Assembly (NCBI GenBank): GCA_963742795.1
Contig: CAVUNL010000027.1
Location: forward strand, 62,001 to 126,000
Direction of reading: 5' to 3'
Source: Palsa-504 sp963742795
GTDB lineage: Bacteria; Actinomycetota; Actinomycetes; Streptosporangiales; Streptosporangiaceae
Length of the DNA: 64,000 bases
Shown: piece by piece, positions 43,513-52,547 of the stretch
Numbering within the stretch: the stretch's first letter is position 1
Layout of the letters: the number at the start of each line of letters is the position of its first letter
The notes under the pieces: model-generated
Seen by the model: only the letters and a program-made list of their open reading frames with translations
Databases searched by the model: none
Told to the model about the DNA's origin: nothing
Translations under genes and position numbers: made by a program

Positions 43513-44896
43513 TCAGGAATAGTTGCGGAAGGCGGGCCAGGCCTGCGCCCAGGACGACCGCGGCCCGGTGGCCACGAAGATCTGCGCGCCCTGCTCGTCG
43601 TCGCTGACCCCGAGACCGTTCCAGAACGTGGCCACGAGGCGCACCTGGGCGAACTCGCGGCGCAGCAGAGCCGGGTCGACGTTCACCGCGATGACCGCCT
43701 CATCGCCCGCGGGTGGCGGGCCCCATAGCCAGAAGTTGTTGGCGCCGCTGTAGGCCTGCGGCAGGGCGAGCCCGGGTCCGTAGCGGTCGATCGCGCCCGC
43801 CTCGCCGTAGTTCCCGGTCACGATGGCGGTCCGCCGCTGTTGCGCGGCCGGGAGCGACCGGTACTCCTTCGCGACCAGCGCCACCAGCCGCGGCCAGGCG
43901 ATCGTCTCGGCCAGGTCGTAGTTGATCTTCTGCAGCGGCACGGTGTGCAGCGTCCGGGCGGGCAGCGCCGACAGCGCGACCGGCACGGCCAGCACCGCGC
44001 CGGCCAGCAGGGCCGTGGCGGTCGCCGCCCCGGGCCTGACCAGGCGGCCCAGCGCTGCTGGCCTGATCGGACGGCGGGCGGCCAGCCGGCGCTCGAGCGG
44101 AACCGAGCCTGCCGCGATCAGGAACGTGAACGCCGCACCCGGGTAGTACGCCTTGCCGCCCAGTAGGAACTGCAGCACGATCGCGATGACGCAGGCGATC
44201 GCCACCGGCCGGAAGCGCCGGGCCGCCGGGCTGCGCAGCGACCAGATCGCCCCAGTCACCCAGACCGGGGTCACCGCCGGGCCGGTGTAGAGGATCTGCG
44301 CGGGCCAGAAGACGACCCGGTTGTGCCCGGCCGCGCTCTGCAGCGCGCGGAACACGTCCAGGTCGGGCCAGCCGTGCAGGGCCTGCCAGACGAGGTCCGG
44401 CGCCGCCAGGGCCGCCGCGATCACCCCGCCGACCAGCAGGTAGCGGCTGCGCAGCAGGCGGCGGGCATCGGTGGCGGCCAGGCCGGCTACCACCGCGGCG
44501 GCCAGGAACCCGATGTTCCACTTGGCCTCGCTGGCGATCCCGACGCAGCCGCCGATGGCCATCCACCACCGCGGATCCTCGCTGGCCAGCAGGCGCATGA
44601 CCAGCAGGAGGGTGACCGCCCAGAACACGAAGTCGGGTGCGGTGGTGGTCAGCTCGTGCATGGCGCCGAGGAACTCCCCGCAGGCCGCGGCGGCCAGGGC
44701 GGCGAGCAGCTGGCCGGTCCGGCCCGCGCCGAGCTGGCGGCTCATCGCGGCCGTGACCGCGACCAGCACGGCCAGGCCGAGCGCGGGCAGGACCCGGAGC
44801 CCGGTCAGCGTGTTGCCGGCCGCCGCGGCCGCGAACCGGGCTAGCAGCGGGGTGAGCGGCGGCTGGTCGACGTAGCCGAAGGCCAGGTGGTGCCCG
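43513..44896 (-). pseudogene. GT39 family glycosyltransferase lacking its N-terminus
   Basis: Polytopic C-type glycosyltransferase (ArnT/PMT-like, polyprenyl-phosphate sugar donor). The sequence starts at HLAFGYVDQPPLTPLLARF, which normally follows about 40-60 N-terminal residues with the first membrane helix and the catalytic DE motif. Later parts are complete: TTAPDFVFWAVTLLLVMRLL, EAKWNIGFLAAAVVAG, FLLGGKAYYPGAAFTFLIAAG and the C-terminal outer domain VTGNYGEAGAIDRYG. The upstream side is replaced at about 44890 by a truncated histidine kinase gene. Without the N-terminal Asp the enzyme should be inactive. Confidence 0.75.
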
Positions 44897-45657
44897 CGTG
44901 GGCCGCGGGCACGCTCAGCCGGACCAAGCGGGCGAGCCTGCAGGCGGCCCGGAGCCGCGCCGACCGCGCCGAGGCCGAACTGGACCGCCAGGCGGCCATG
45001 GCCGCCGGGCGGGAGCGGGCCAGGATCGCCCGCGAGCTGCACGACGTCGTGGCCCATCACGTCAGCCTGATCGCGGTCCAGGCGGAGGCGGCCGCCTCCC
45101 TGCTGCCCGGCCGGCCGGACCAGGCCGGGTCGGCGGTGGATATCATCGGCGACACGGCCCGGCAGGCGCTGACCGAGCTGCGCCGGCTGCTTGGCGTGCT
45201 GCGCGGTCCCGGAGAGCGGCTCGAGACGGCGCCCTCGGCGTCGCTCGGCGAGCTCGGCGAGGTGCTCGACCAGGTGCGCGGGGCCGGGCTGCCGGTGGAC
45301 TTCGAGGTCGTGGGCACGCCCGGCCCGCTGTCCCCGGGCGTGGGCCTGACCGCGTACCGCATCGTCCAGGAGGCGCTGACCAACACGATCCGCCACGCCC
45401 GGGCCACCCAGGCCGCCGTGACCCTGCGCTACGAGCCCGGGTACATCACGGTCAGTGTCACCGATTCCGGCCGTCGGCCGGACGGGCCGCCTGCGGCCCG
45501 CGGCGGCTTGATCGCCCCGCCGGGCTCGCTGCTGACCGGATCCGGGCTGGGCCTGGCCGGGATCGCGGAGCGGGTCGCGTCCTGCGGCGGCAACCTGAGC
45601 GTCGGCCCGACCGAGGCGGACGGCTTCGCCGTCACCGCGCGGCTGCCGGCCCGATGA
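44887..45657 (+). CDS. Sensor histidine kinase (NarL type), N-terminus missing
   Basis: The cytoplasmic half of a HisKA_3 kinase. The phospho-acceptor is in ARIARELHDVVAHHVSLIAV; then QALTELRRLLGVLRG, LTAYRIVQEALTNTIRHA (N box), and TGSGLGLAGIAERVASCGG (G box). The usual membrane helices before the ERARIARELHD helix are absent. Coding homology begins right at the head-to-head junction with the truncated GT39. A GTG at 44887 could start a soluble kinase. It is coupled to the response regulator by an ATGA overlap. Confidence 0.78.
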   Translation: MVPAWAAGTLSRTKRASLQAARSRADRAEAELDRQAAMAAGRERARIARELHDVVAHHVSLIAVQAEAAASLLPGRPDQAGSAVDIIGDTARQALTELRRLLGVLRGPGERLETAPSASLGELGEVLDQVRGAGLPVDFEVVGTPGPLSPGVGLTAYRIVQEALTNTIRHARATQAAVTLRYEPGYITVSVTDSGRRPDGPPAARGGLIAPPGSLLTGSGLGLAGIAERVASCGGNLSVGPTEADGFAVTARLPAR

Positions 45658-46352
45658 CCGTCCCCGCCTCGCCGGACCCGACGACCCCGATCCGGGTGCT
45701 CGTGGTCGACGACCAGGAACTGGTCCGCTCCGGATTCTGCGTCATCCTGGACGCCGCCGACGGCATCACGGTGGTGGGGGAGGCGGCCAATGGCGAGGCG
45801 GCCGTCTCGGCCGCCGCGGCGCACCACCCGGACGTGGTGCTGATGGACATCCGCATGCCGGGCATGGACGGGCTGGAGGCGACCCGGCTGCTCACCCGCG
45901 GCTCGCCCGCCCCCAAGGTGGTCATGCTCACCACCTTCGACCTCGACGAGTACGTCTACGAGGCGCTGCGCGCCGGGGCCAGCGGGTTCCTGCTCAAGGA
46001 CTCGCCGCGCGCCGATCTCATCGCCGCGGTCCGCGCCGCCGCGGCGGGTGAGGCCATGCTCGCCCCGTCGGTCACCCGCCGCCTGATCGAGGTGTTCGCG
46101 CGCCGCCCGCCGGAAACCGCTCCCGCGCCATCACGGCTCGCGTCCCTGACGGCGCGGGAGCGGGAGGTGCTGGTGCTGCTGGCCCGGGGCGGAAGCAACA
46201 CCGAGATCGCGGCCGCGCTGTTCGTCGGCGAGGCGACGGTTAAGACGCACGTCGGTAACCTGCTGGCCAAGCTCGGGCTCCGCGACCGGGTGCAGGCCGT
46301 GATCCTGGCCTACGAGACCGGCGTCGTCATCCCCGGCCTGCCGCCCGCCTGA
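45654..46352 (+). CDS. NarL/LuxR-type response regulator
   Basis: A 232-residue regulator. The receiver domain has VLVVDDQELVRSGF, the phospho-Asp in VVLMDIRMPGMDGLEATRLL, VMLTTFDLDEYVYEAL and GFLLKDSPRADLI. The C-terminal LuxR HTH is LTAREREVLVLLARGGSNTE then IAAALFVGEATVKTHVGNLL. It is the output partner of the upstream kinase. Target genes are unknown. A large palindromic terminator follows. Confidence 0.93.
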   Translation: MTVPASPDPTTPIRVLVVDDQELVRSGFCVILDAADGITVVGEAANGEAAVSAAAAHHPDVVLMDIRMPGMDGLEATRLLTRGSPAPKVVMLTTFDLDEYVYEALRAGASGFLLKDSPRADLIAAVRAAAAGEAMLAPSVTRRLIEVFARRPPETAPAPSRLASLTAREREVLVLLARGGSNTEIAAALFVGEATVKTHVGNLLAKLGLRDRVQAVILAYETGVVIPGLPPA

Positions 46353-46388
46353 GCCCGGGCCGTCCCCCAATGAGCCGCTCCCAATGAG

Positions 46389-46438
46389 ATGAAACCCGGG
46401 TTTCACTGGCCTCTAGCGCAGTGAAACCCGGGTTTCAT
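46389..46438. terminator. Compound palindrome, bidirectional terminator
   Basis: ATGAAACCCGGGTTTCACTG (46389-46408) and its exact complement (46419-46438) flank a 10-base loop. Each arm also contains the palindrome TGAAACCCGGGTTTCA. It lies between convergent genes. Confidence 0.7.
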
Positions 46439-46455
46439 TCGGCGTTTGCGCCTGG

Positions 46456-47367
46456 CTACGCCTCCGTGGCGGGCTGGCCGCTCTCGCCCAGCACCACGTG
46501 GACGGCGCGCTCCTCGGTGCCGCGCAGGACGGTCAGGTCGACGGTGCCGCCGGGCGCCGCCGCGCGCAGCGCGCCGGACAGGTCATCGACGCTGCCGACG
46601 GGCTGGCCGCCGACCGCCACGATCAGGTCGCCACGGGCCAGGCCGGCCCGGGCGGCCGGGCTGTTCTCGGCGACCTCGCGGATGAGCAGACCGTCGGCCT
46701 CGGGGAGGCCGACCGCGCGGCGCAGCCGCCGGGCCACGTGGCCCGGAGCGATCGCGATGCCGAGCTGGGGCGGCTGGACCGATTCGCCGCGGGCCAGCGC
46801 GTCGACCCGGCCACGTAGCGCCTCGTCGGCGGGAATGGCCAGGTAGAAGCCCTCGCCCAGGCGGTTGGTGTTGATCCCGAGAAGCTGGCCCGCGGCGTTC
46901 AGGACCGGCCCGCCCGAGGAGCCGGGCAGCAGCGGGGCGGTGTGCTCGAGGCTGCCGGTGATGCGCAGGCCACGGGGGCCGCGGAAGCTCCGGTCAATGC
47001 CGGACACGAACCCGAACGTCACCCGCAGCCCGCGCCCGCCCGGGTTGGCCAGCGCGAAGACGGGCGTCCCGATCGCGGGTGCGTCGGTGGCCCACGGCAG
47101 GACCGGAGCCTGACCGGTCTCGACCTCGACCACGGCGAGGTCGCCGTCGACGTCGGACCCGGCCACGGTCCCCTCAGCGGTGTGCCCGTCGGCGAAGGTC
47201 ACCGTCACCTGGCTGCCGCGGACGTTGTGCGCGTTCGTCAGCACCCGGTTCTCGCCGAGTACGATGCCGGAGCCCACGCCCCACCGCTGCCCGATGCCCA
47301 CCACCGAGGAGCCGCCCTCTTCGGCCAGCCGCGCGATGCTGACCTGGATTTCGTCGAGGATTGTCAT
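46456..47367 (-). CDS. HtrA/DegP-like serine protease with PDZ domain
   Basis: A 303-residue S1C protease. Triad: His in RVLTNAHNVRG, Asp in GSDVDGDLAVVEV, Ser in LLPGSSGGPVLNAAGQLLGI. One C-terminal PDZ domain: PQLGIAIAP, LLIREVAENSPAARAGLARG, GGQPVGSVDDL. No signal peptide or membrane helix is seen, so it appears cytoplasmic, unlike most HtrA proteins. It is divergent from an HxlR regulator with a shared palindromic operator. The His environment (TNAHNV) is typical of this cytosolic subtype. Confidence 0.88.
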   Translation of the reverse strand: MTILDEIQVSIARLAEEGGSSVVGIGQRWGVGSGIVLGENRVLTNAHNVRGSQVTVTFADGHTAEGTVAGSDVDGDLAVVEVETGQAPVLPWATDAPAIGTPVFALANPGGRGLRVTFGFVSGIDRSFRGPRGLRITGSLEHTAPLLPGSSGGPVLNAAGQLLGINTNRLGEGFYLAIPADEALRGRVDALARGESVQPPQLGIAIAPGHVARRLRRAVGLPEADGLLIREVAENSPAARAGLARGDLIVAVGGQPVGSVDDLSGALRAAAPGGTVDLTVLRGTEERAVHVVLGESGQPATEA

Positions 47368-47391
47368 GTCTGCTCACATCCCTTGAGGGTT

Positions 47392-47415
47392 AGTAGTAAT
47401 TTGCAAGTTACTACT
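47392..47415. promoter_or_regulatory. Operator between protease and HxlR genes
   Basis: AGTAGTAA-N8-TTACTACT, an 8-bp perfect inverted repeat with arms extendable by TT/GA on the outer edges. It lies 25 bases before the protease start and 41 before the regulator start, so one bound dimer could control both. Confidence 0.6.
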
Positions 47416-47455
47416 GACTCGAGGAGTGTCAATGCGACGGGCTACGATTTCGCTC

Positions 47456-47895
47456 ATGGCACAGCGGGACACAGACCCCCGACCGCCTCACCGCTCGCGG
47501 AGGCGCTGGCCAGGGTCGGTGACCGGTGGACGCTGCTGGTGGTGGAGGCGCTGCTGGCCGGGCCGCGGCGGTTCAACGACCTGCTCGACGAGCTGCCCGG
47601 GATCGCGGCGAACATCTTGTCCGAGCGCCTCAAGCGGCTCGAACGGGAGGGGCTGCTGGTAGCCCGGCCCTACTCCGAGCACCCGCCGCGCGCCGCCTAC
47701 CAGCTCACCGCCGAGGGCCGGGAACTCGCCGGGGCGCTCCGCCTGCTGGCCTATTGGGGTACCGGGCATGCCGACCCGGCGCAGGCACCCCGGCACCCGG
47801 TCTGCGGGACCCCGGTGGAGGCCCGCTGGTACTGCCCGACCTGCGACCGCCTCGTCGACGACGAGCCGGACCACCCCGACCTCCACTACGTCTAG
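47456..47895 (+). CDS. HxlR-family regulator with Cys-rich tail (frameshift near start)
   Basis: Winged-helix regulator: ALARVGDRWTLLVVEALLAG, RRFNDLLDELPGIAANILSE, RLKRLEREGLLVARPYSEHP, then a C-terminal CGTPVEARWYCPTCDRLV that looks like a metal-binding or redox CxxC knuckle. The ATG at 47456 reads MAQRDTDP and then leaves the domain frame at a run of five C bases near 47476-47480. One extra C would join the two. Otherwise there is no proper in-frame start. It is divergent from the HtrA-like protease. Confidence 0.75.
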
Positions 47896-47898
47896 GCG

Positions 47899-49821
47899 TC
47901 AGGCCAGGCTGGCGGCCCAGCTGGAGTGGAGGGCGGCGTACTCGCCGTCGCCGGTCATCAGCTCGCCGGGCGGGCCGTCCTCGGTGATCCGGCCGTGGTC
48001 CAGGACCAGCACCCGGTCGGCGATGGCCACCGTAGACAGCCGGTGGGCGATGATGACGGCCGTCCGGTCGGCCAGCACAGTGCGCAGGCCGGCCTGCACC
48101 AGCCGCTCGCTCGGGATGTCGAGCAGCGAGGTGGCCTCGTCCAGGACCAGCACGCCCGGGGCGGCCAGGAACGCCCGAGCGAACGAGATGAGCTGGCGCT
48201 GCCCGGCCGACAGCCGGCCGCCGCGCTTGCCGACGGGGGTGTCGTAGCCCTCGGGCAGCGCGTCGATGAAGTCATGCGCGCCGATCATCCGGGCCGCCCG
48301 GCGCACGTCGGCGTCCGGCGCGTCCGGGCGACCGAGCCGGATGTTCTCCGCGACCGACCCCTCGAACAGGAAGTTCTCCTGGGTGATCACGATCACCTCG
48401 GTGCGGAGCACCGAATCGGGCAGCTGCCGCATGTCGATCCCGTCCAGGGTGACCCGGCCTGAGCGCGGGTCGTAGAACCGGCCGAGCAGCCGCGCGATAG
48501 TGGTCTTGCCTGCGCCGGTCTCGCCGACCAGGGCGACGGTCTGCCCGGCCGGGATGTCCAGCTCCAGGCCCGGCAGCACCAGGTTGTCCCGGTAGCCGAA
48601 GGTAACCGCCTCGAACCTGACCCGCCTCCCCGACTGTATTTCCCCCGGGGGGCGACCCCCCGGTGACCGCCCGTACGGGGGGGCTACCCGCCCCCCCGTG
48701 CCCCCCTGGCCCCCCGAGCCTTCCGCGGTGGCCGCGTCGCGCCTCGGCAGCCTCGTGGGCGACACCGGCTCGGGCACCGAAGGCTGCTGGTCCAGCACGC
48801 CGGAGATCTTTTCCAGGCCGGAGGCCGCGGACTGGAACGTGTTGTAGAACTGCGACACGTCCTGCAGCGGGTCGAAGAAGCGCTGCAGGTAGAGCAGGAA
48901 CGTGGCGAGCACGCCCACCTTGATGTCGCCGTCGATGACCAGCAGCCCGCCGTAGCCGAGGACCACGCCGGTGATGATGTTGCCGACCAGCGAGATGCTC
49001 GGCCCGTAGACCGCGTACAGCCGGGAGGCGTGTCGGCTCGACTCGGCGTAGTCCTGGCCCAGCCCGGAGAAGATGGCCGAGTTCCGCGGCTCGCGGCGGA
49101 ACGCCTGCACCGCGCGTATCCCGCCGAACGTCTCCACGAACTGCACGATGACCAGCGCGATGGCTTCCCTGGTCCGCCGGTAGGCTCGCGCCGACTCACG
49201 CCGGAACCACGCCGTCATCCAGGCCAGCGGGACGAAGCCGCCCAGCACGACCAGGCCGAGCTGCCAGTCCAGCAAGAGCATGCCGGTGCCGACCAGCAGC
49301 AGGGTCAAGATCGCGGCGATCAGCGAGTCCAGACCCTCCTCGAACAGGTCGGAGATCGACTCGATGTCCGAGGTCTGCCGGGAGATGACCCGGCCCGAGG
49401 TGTAGCTCTCGTGGAAGGCCACGTCCAGGGCCTGGCAGTGCGCGAACAGGCGGTCGCGCAGCTCGAGCACCACCTTCTGGCCCACCCGGCCGGTCATGGT
49501 GACGAACATGCGGGTGGTGACGGCCTGGACCGCGACCGCGACGGCGAAGGCGGCGGCGATGGCAAGCAACGGGCCCGCGTCGTGAGCGTCCAGCAGCGGC
49601 GGCAGGCCGTTGTCGATGGCCAGACCAACCAGCCACGGGCCGGCCAGGGCGGCCAGACTCTCGACCACGATCAGTGAGATGGTGGCGATCACCGCGCGAC
49701 GGTGCGGCCGCAGCAGGTCCTCGAGCAGCCGCCGGCTGCGCTCGCGCAGCAGCGCGGCCAGGCCGGCGGTGACCTCGTCGGCCTTCTCCGCCGCGACGCC
49801 GCGCCAAGCGTCCACGGTCAC
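47899..49821 (-). CDS. ABC exporter subunit with the competent ATP site
   Basis: A 640-residue type IV (B-subfamily) exporter: six helices followed by the nucleotide-binding domain. Walker A is VGETGAGKTT, signature LSAGQRQLISFARAFLA, Walker B VLVLDEATSLLD with a catalytic Glu, H-loop IIAHRLST. The signature is non-standard (LSAGQ). The linker before the ATPase carries a low-complexity GSGGQGGTGGRVAPP stretch coded by a 65-bp G-tract repeat. GTG at 49821 overlaps the stop of the partner subunit (GTGA). The two should form a heterodimer. Confidence 0.92.
   Translation of the reverse strand: MTVDAWRGVAAEKADEVTAGLAALLRERSRRLLEDLLRPHRRAVIATISLIVVESLAALAGPWLVGLAIDNGLPPLLDAHDAGPLLAIAAAFAVAVAVQAVTTRMFVTMTGRVGQKVVLELRDRLFAHCQALDVAFHESYTSGRVISRQTSDIESISDLFEEGLDSLIAAILTLLLVGTGMLLLDWQLGLVVLGGFVPLAWMTAWFRRESARAYRRTREAIALVIVQFVETFGGIRAVQAFRREPRNSAIFSGLGQDYAESSRHASRLYAVYGPSISLVGNIITGVVLGYGGLLVIDGDIKVGVLATFLLYLQRFFDPLQDVSQFYNTFQSAASGLEKISGVLDQQPSVPEPVSPTRLPRRDAATAEGSGGQGGTGGRVAPPYGRSPGGRPPGEIQSGRRVRFEAVTFGYRDNLVLPGLELDIPAGQTVALVGETGAGKTTIARLLGRFYDPRSGRVTLDGIDMRQLPDSVLRTEVIVITQENFLFEGSVAENIRLGRPDAPDADVRRAARMIGAHDFIDALPEGYDTPVGKRGGRLSAGQRQLISFARAFLAAPGVLVLDEATSLLDIPSERLVQAGLRTVLADRTAVIIAHRLSTVAIADRVLVLDHGRITEDGPPGELMTGDGEYAALHSSWAASLA
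48644..48708 (-). repeat. G-tract repeat, copy 1 (inside ABC exporter gene)
   Basis: Read on the minus strand it starts CAGGGGGGCACGGGGGGGCG and ends CCGGGGGGTCGCCCCCCGGG. It matches 51821-51886 closely. It is translated in frame as part of the linker before the ATPase domain. Confidence 0.7.
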
Positions 49822-51656
49822 GCGGTTGCCTCCAGGTCCCGGATGTCCATCAGGTCCGCGTACTCCGAGTTGGTAGCGAGCAGGTGCCGGTGGCTGCCGG
49901 TGGCCGCGATCACGCCGCCGGACAGCAGGGCCACCGTGTCGGCCAGCGCTACCGTGGACGGCCGGTGCGCCACGACCAGGGCTGTCGCGCCGGCCAGGAT
50001 CTCGTGCAGGGCCCGGGTCACACGCTCCTCGGTGTGCACGTCGAGCGCGGACAGCGGGTCGTCCAAGATCAGCACGTCCGGCCCGGCCAAGATGGCCCGG
50101 GCCAGCGCGATCCGCTGCCGCTGCCCGCCGGACAGGGCCATGCCCTGCTCGCCGATCCTGGTGTCCAGGCCCCACGGCAGGTCGTAGGCGAACCGGGCCT
50201 GCGCGGCGGTCAGCGCCGCCTCGACCGCGGCCTCGTCCGCGTCCGGCGCGCCGAACATGACGTTCTCCCGCACGCTGGCCGAGAACAGCGTCGCGTCCTC
50301 GAACGCGCAGCCGACCGCCGCGCGGAGCTGGGCCAGCGGGATGTCGCGGATGTCCGTGTCGTTCAGCCGGACCGATCCCGACGTGGCGTCGGCCAGCCGC
50401 GGCACGAGCTGCAGCAGCGTGGACTTGCCCGAGCCGGTCGCCCCGGTGAGCACCACCGTCTGGCCCGGCGGCAGGTCGAGCACGATGTCCCGCAGCACCG
50501 GCTCGGCCGCACCCGGGTACTGGAACCTCACGTGGTCGAACACCAGGTGACCCCGGGAGCGGCGTTGCGCGGGGTCGCGCGCCGCGGCCGGGCGGAGGGC
50601 ACGAACCACGCTCCGTTCGGTATCAAGGTCTTGGGTCTTGTCGGTGATCTCCGGCTGGGCGTCGAAGATCTCCAGGACCCGCTGCGCCGCGGTGGCCGCC
50701 TCCTGGCCGGACGAGATGATGTAGCCGAGCGCCTCGACCGGCCAGACCAGCTGCAGCGCGAGTGTGATGAACGCCACCAGGCCACCGAGGGTCAGCGAGC
50801 CCGTGCTGACCGCGAGCGCGCCGAGCACGATGATGATGCCGATGACGGCGTTGGGGATCAGGTCCAGCAGGGCCCAGAACGAGCCGAGCAGGCCCGCCTT
50901 CTCGACCTGCGTGCGGTAGACCTGCGTGGCTTGGGCGTCGTGCCTGACCGCCGCCTGCCGGCCCCGGCCGAGCGCCTTCAGCACGCGGATGCCGGTCGCC
51001 GCCTCCTCGATCAGCGTGGCCAGGTCACCCTGCTGGTCCTGGACCCGGCGCGAGAGCACCCGGTAGCGCTTCTCGAACCGGAAGCAGACCGGCAGGACGG
51101 GCGCGAATACCGCGCCGGTGATCAGGCCGAGCCACCAGTTCAGGTGGATCAGCAACGCGACCACCGCGACGAACGTCATCACGTTGGTGACCAGGAAGAT
51201 CAGGCCGAAGCCGGCGAACCTGCGGATCGAGGACAGGTCGGTGGTGGCCCGCGACAGCAGCTGGCCCGACTGCCAGTTGTCGTGGAACGAGGCCTGCAGC
51301 CGCTGCAGGTGGGCGTACATGTCGTCCCTGATCGTCTTCTCCATCGACGCGACCGCGTCGGCCTGGATCCAGCGGCGGATCAGGTTCAGCAGCGCTTCGG
51401 CCGTGCCGAGACCGACGGCCGCCAGGGCCAGCGGGATCAGCAACCGCCGGTCGTCGTGCGCGATCGCCCCGTCTATCACGGCCGCGGTGAGCAGCGGGAT
51501 GCAGATCTCGGCGGCGACCGCGCCCAGCGCCGCGGCGAGCATGACGACCATCTGGACGCGGAACGGCTTGAGGTAGCCTCGCAGCCGCCACAGTGCCCCG
51601 ACTGGCCGGACCCTGGCGGAGGCGCGCGTGACCAGCAAAGGGGATACAGGGGGCAT
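49818..51656 (-). CDS. ABC exporter subunit with a degenerate ATP site
   Basis: A 612-residue type IV exporter half: six helices, then the ATPase domain. Walker A LTGATGSGKSTLL, signature LSGGQRQRIALARAILA, Walker B VLILDDPLSALD. Here Asp replaces the catalytic Glu, H-loop VVAHRPST. With the partner's LSAGQ motif this gives one degenerate and one competent site, as in TM287/288-like heterodimers. It is the first gene of the pair. The cargo is unknown; drugs, lipids or peptides are possible. The start ATG at 51656 lacks a clear ribosome site. Confidence 0.92.
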   Translation of the reverse strand: MPPVSPLLVTRASARVRPVGALWRLRGYLKPFRVQMVVMLAAALGAVAAEICIPLLTAAVIDGAIAHDDRRLLIPLALAAVGLGTAEALLNLIRRWIQADAVASMEKTIRDDMYAHLQRLQASFHDNWQSGQLLSRATTDLSSIRRFAGFGLIFLVTNVMTFVAVVALLIHLNWWLGLITGAVFAPVLPVCFRFEKRYRVLSRRVQDQQGDLATLIEEAATGIRVLKALGRGRQAAVRHDAQATQVYRTQVEKAGLLGSFWALLDLIPNAVIGIIIVLGALAVSTGSLTLGGLVAFITLALQLVWPVEALGYIISSGQEAATAAQRVLEIFDAQPEITDKTQDLDTERSVVRALRPAAARDPAQRRSRGHLVFDHVRFQYPGAAEPVLRDIVLDLPPGQTVVLTGATGSGKSTLLQLVPRLADATSGSVRLNDTDIRDIPLAQLRAAVGCAFEDATLFSASVRENVMFGAPDADEAAVEAALTAAQARFAYDLPWGLDTRIGEQGMALSGGQRQRIALARAILAGPDVLILDDPLSALDVHTEERVTRALHEILAGATALVVAHRPSTVALADTVALLSGGVIAATGSHRHLLATNSEYADLMDIRDLEATA

Positions 51657-51820
51657 TATCGGGAGGTTAACCGGGCGGGCGAGAAGTTGTCATCTGATTT
51701 TTCTTGCGGCGTACGGCTTGTCCGCGGGCGATAACTCTGGCACGCTGGCTCACCCGGAGGCTTCGCGAACCGGTTGCCGGGAGTTACCGGCAGGGAGAGG
51801 AACCGTGAAGCGTAGTAGCC

Positions 51821-51886
51821 CAGGGGGGAATGGGGGGCGGGCAGCCCCCCCATGCGCGGGGGGTTCCGGGGGGTCGTCCCCCCGGG
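51821..51886 (+). repeat. G-tract repeat, copy 2
   Basis: Begins CAGGGGGGAATGGGGGGCGG and ends CCGGGGGGTCGTCCCCCCGG. It lies directly after a good ribosome site (AGGGAGAGG) and GTG start at 51805, and it contains the ATG from which the next domain can be read. Confidence 0.7.
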
Positions 51887-52547
51887 CCAGCACCGCGTCC
51901 TGGCCGCCTACCGCGATGGCGTGACCGTGATCGGTGAACTGGCGGGCCAGTTCACCGACGCGACGTGGCTGGCGGCGACGCCGTGTTCGGAATGGCGGGC
52001 GGTGGACCTGGCCGGCCATCTGCGGTGCGTGGCCGACGATTACCACGAGTATCTCGACGACGCTCCGGCCAGCCGGCTCGCCCGGCTGCTGGCCACCAAC
52101 GTGCCCGCGGACTCGCTGGCTCGCAAGGTGGCCCGGCAGAACGCGGCCGAGCTGGCCGCGCTGCCGGACGCCCCCGGACCCGAGCACATCGCCGGGTTCG
52201 CCGACTCGGCCCGCGCCTACGGACGCCGGCTGGCGCCGTCCTGGGACCTGCCGCACCACCGCTACCGCGGCACCGAGGTCACGGTGGGCGCGATGGCGGG
52301 CGCGGCCTGCGCCGAGTGGCATCTGCACGCGTGGGACCTGGCCCGGTCGCTCGGCAAGGACTACCGTCCCGCTGATCCCGAACTCGTGCTGGCCACCTGG
52401 CAGGGCGGCACGCCCCAGCTGTGGCCCGTGCTGGCCGCCGAGTCCGGCGGCGACGATCCGTGGTACTTCCTGCTTCTCGCGTCGGGACGCGATCCAGCCT
52501 GGGTTCAGCTGGTAGAGAGCCCTCAGGATAGGGTCTTTGGTTTGTGA
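51852..52547 (+). CDS. Maleylpyruvate isomerase-family protein, disturbed N-terminus
   Basis: About 220 residues of the mycothiol-type DinB/MDMPI fold: VLAAYRDGVTVIGELAGQF, TPCSEWRAVDLAGHLRCVADD with the metal-type His, and ACAEWHLHAWDLARSLGKD (HxxxWDLA). The best ribosome site and GTG (51805) are out of frame with this domain; between them sits the G-tract repeat. The only in-frame start is the ATG at 51852 within the repeat. Either the repeat insertion or a miscounted G-run has shifted the beginning. GTGA overlap with the next gene shows coupling. Confidence 0.75.
   Translation: MRGGFRGVVPPGQHRVLAAYRDGVTVIGELAGQFTDATWLAATPCSEWRAVDLAGHLRCVADDYHEYLDDAPASRLARLLATNVPADSLARKVARQNAAELAALPDAPGPEHIAGFADSARAYGRRLAPSWDLPHHRYRGTEVTVGAMAGAACAEWHLHAWDLARSLGKDYRPADPELVLATWQGGTPQLWPVLAAESGGDDPWYFLLLASGRDPAWVQLVESPQDRVFGL

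Noticed and set aside
42897..43607. Plus-strand frame starting after the DasR-like sites
   Set aside because: It would be an attractive target for those sites, but its composition is that of a shadow of the minus-strand gene at 43068 and it has no ribosome site.
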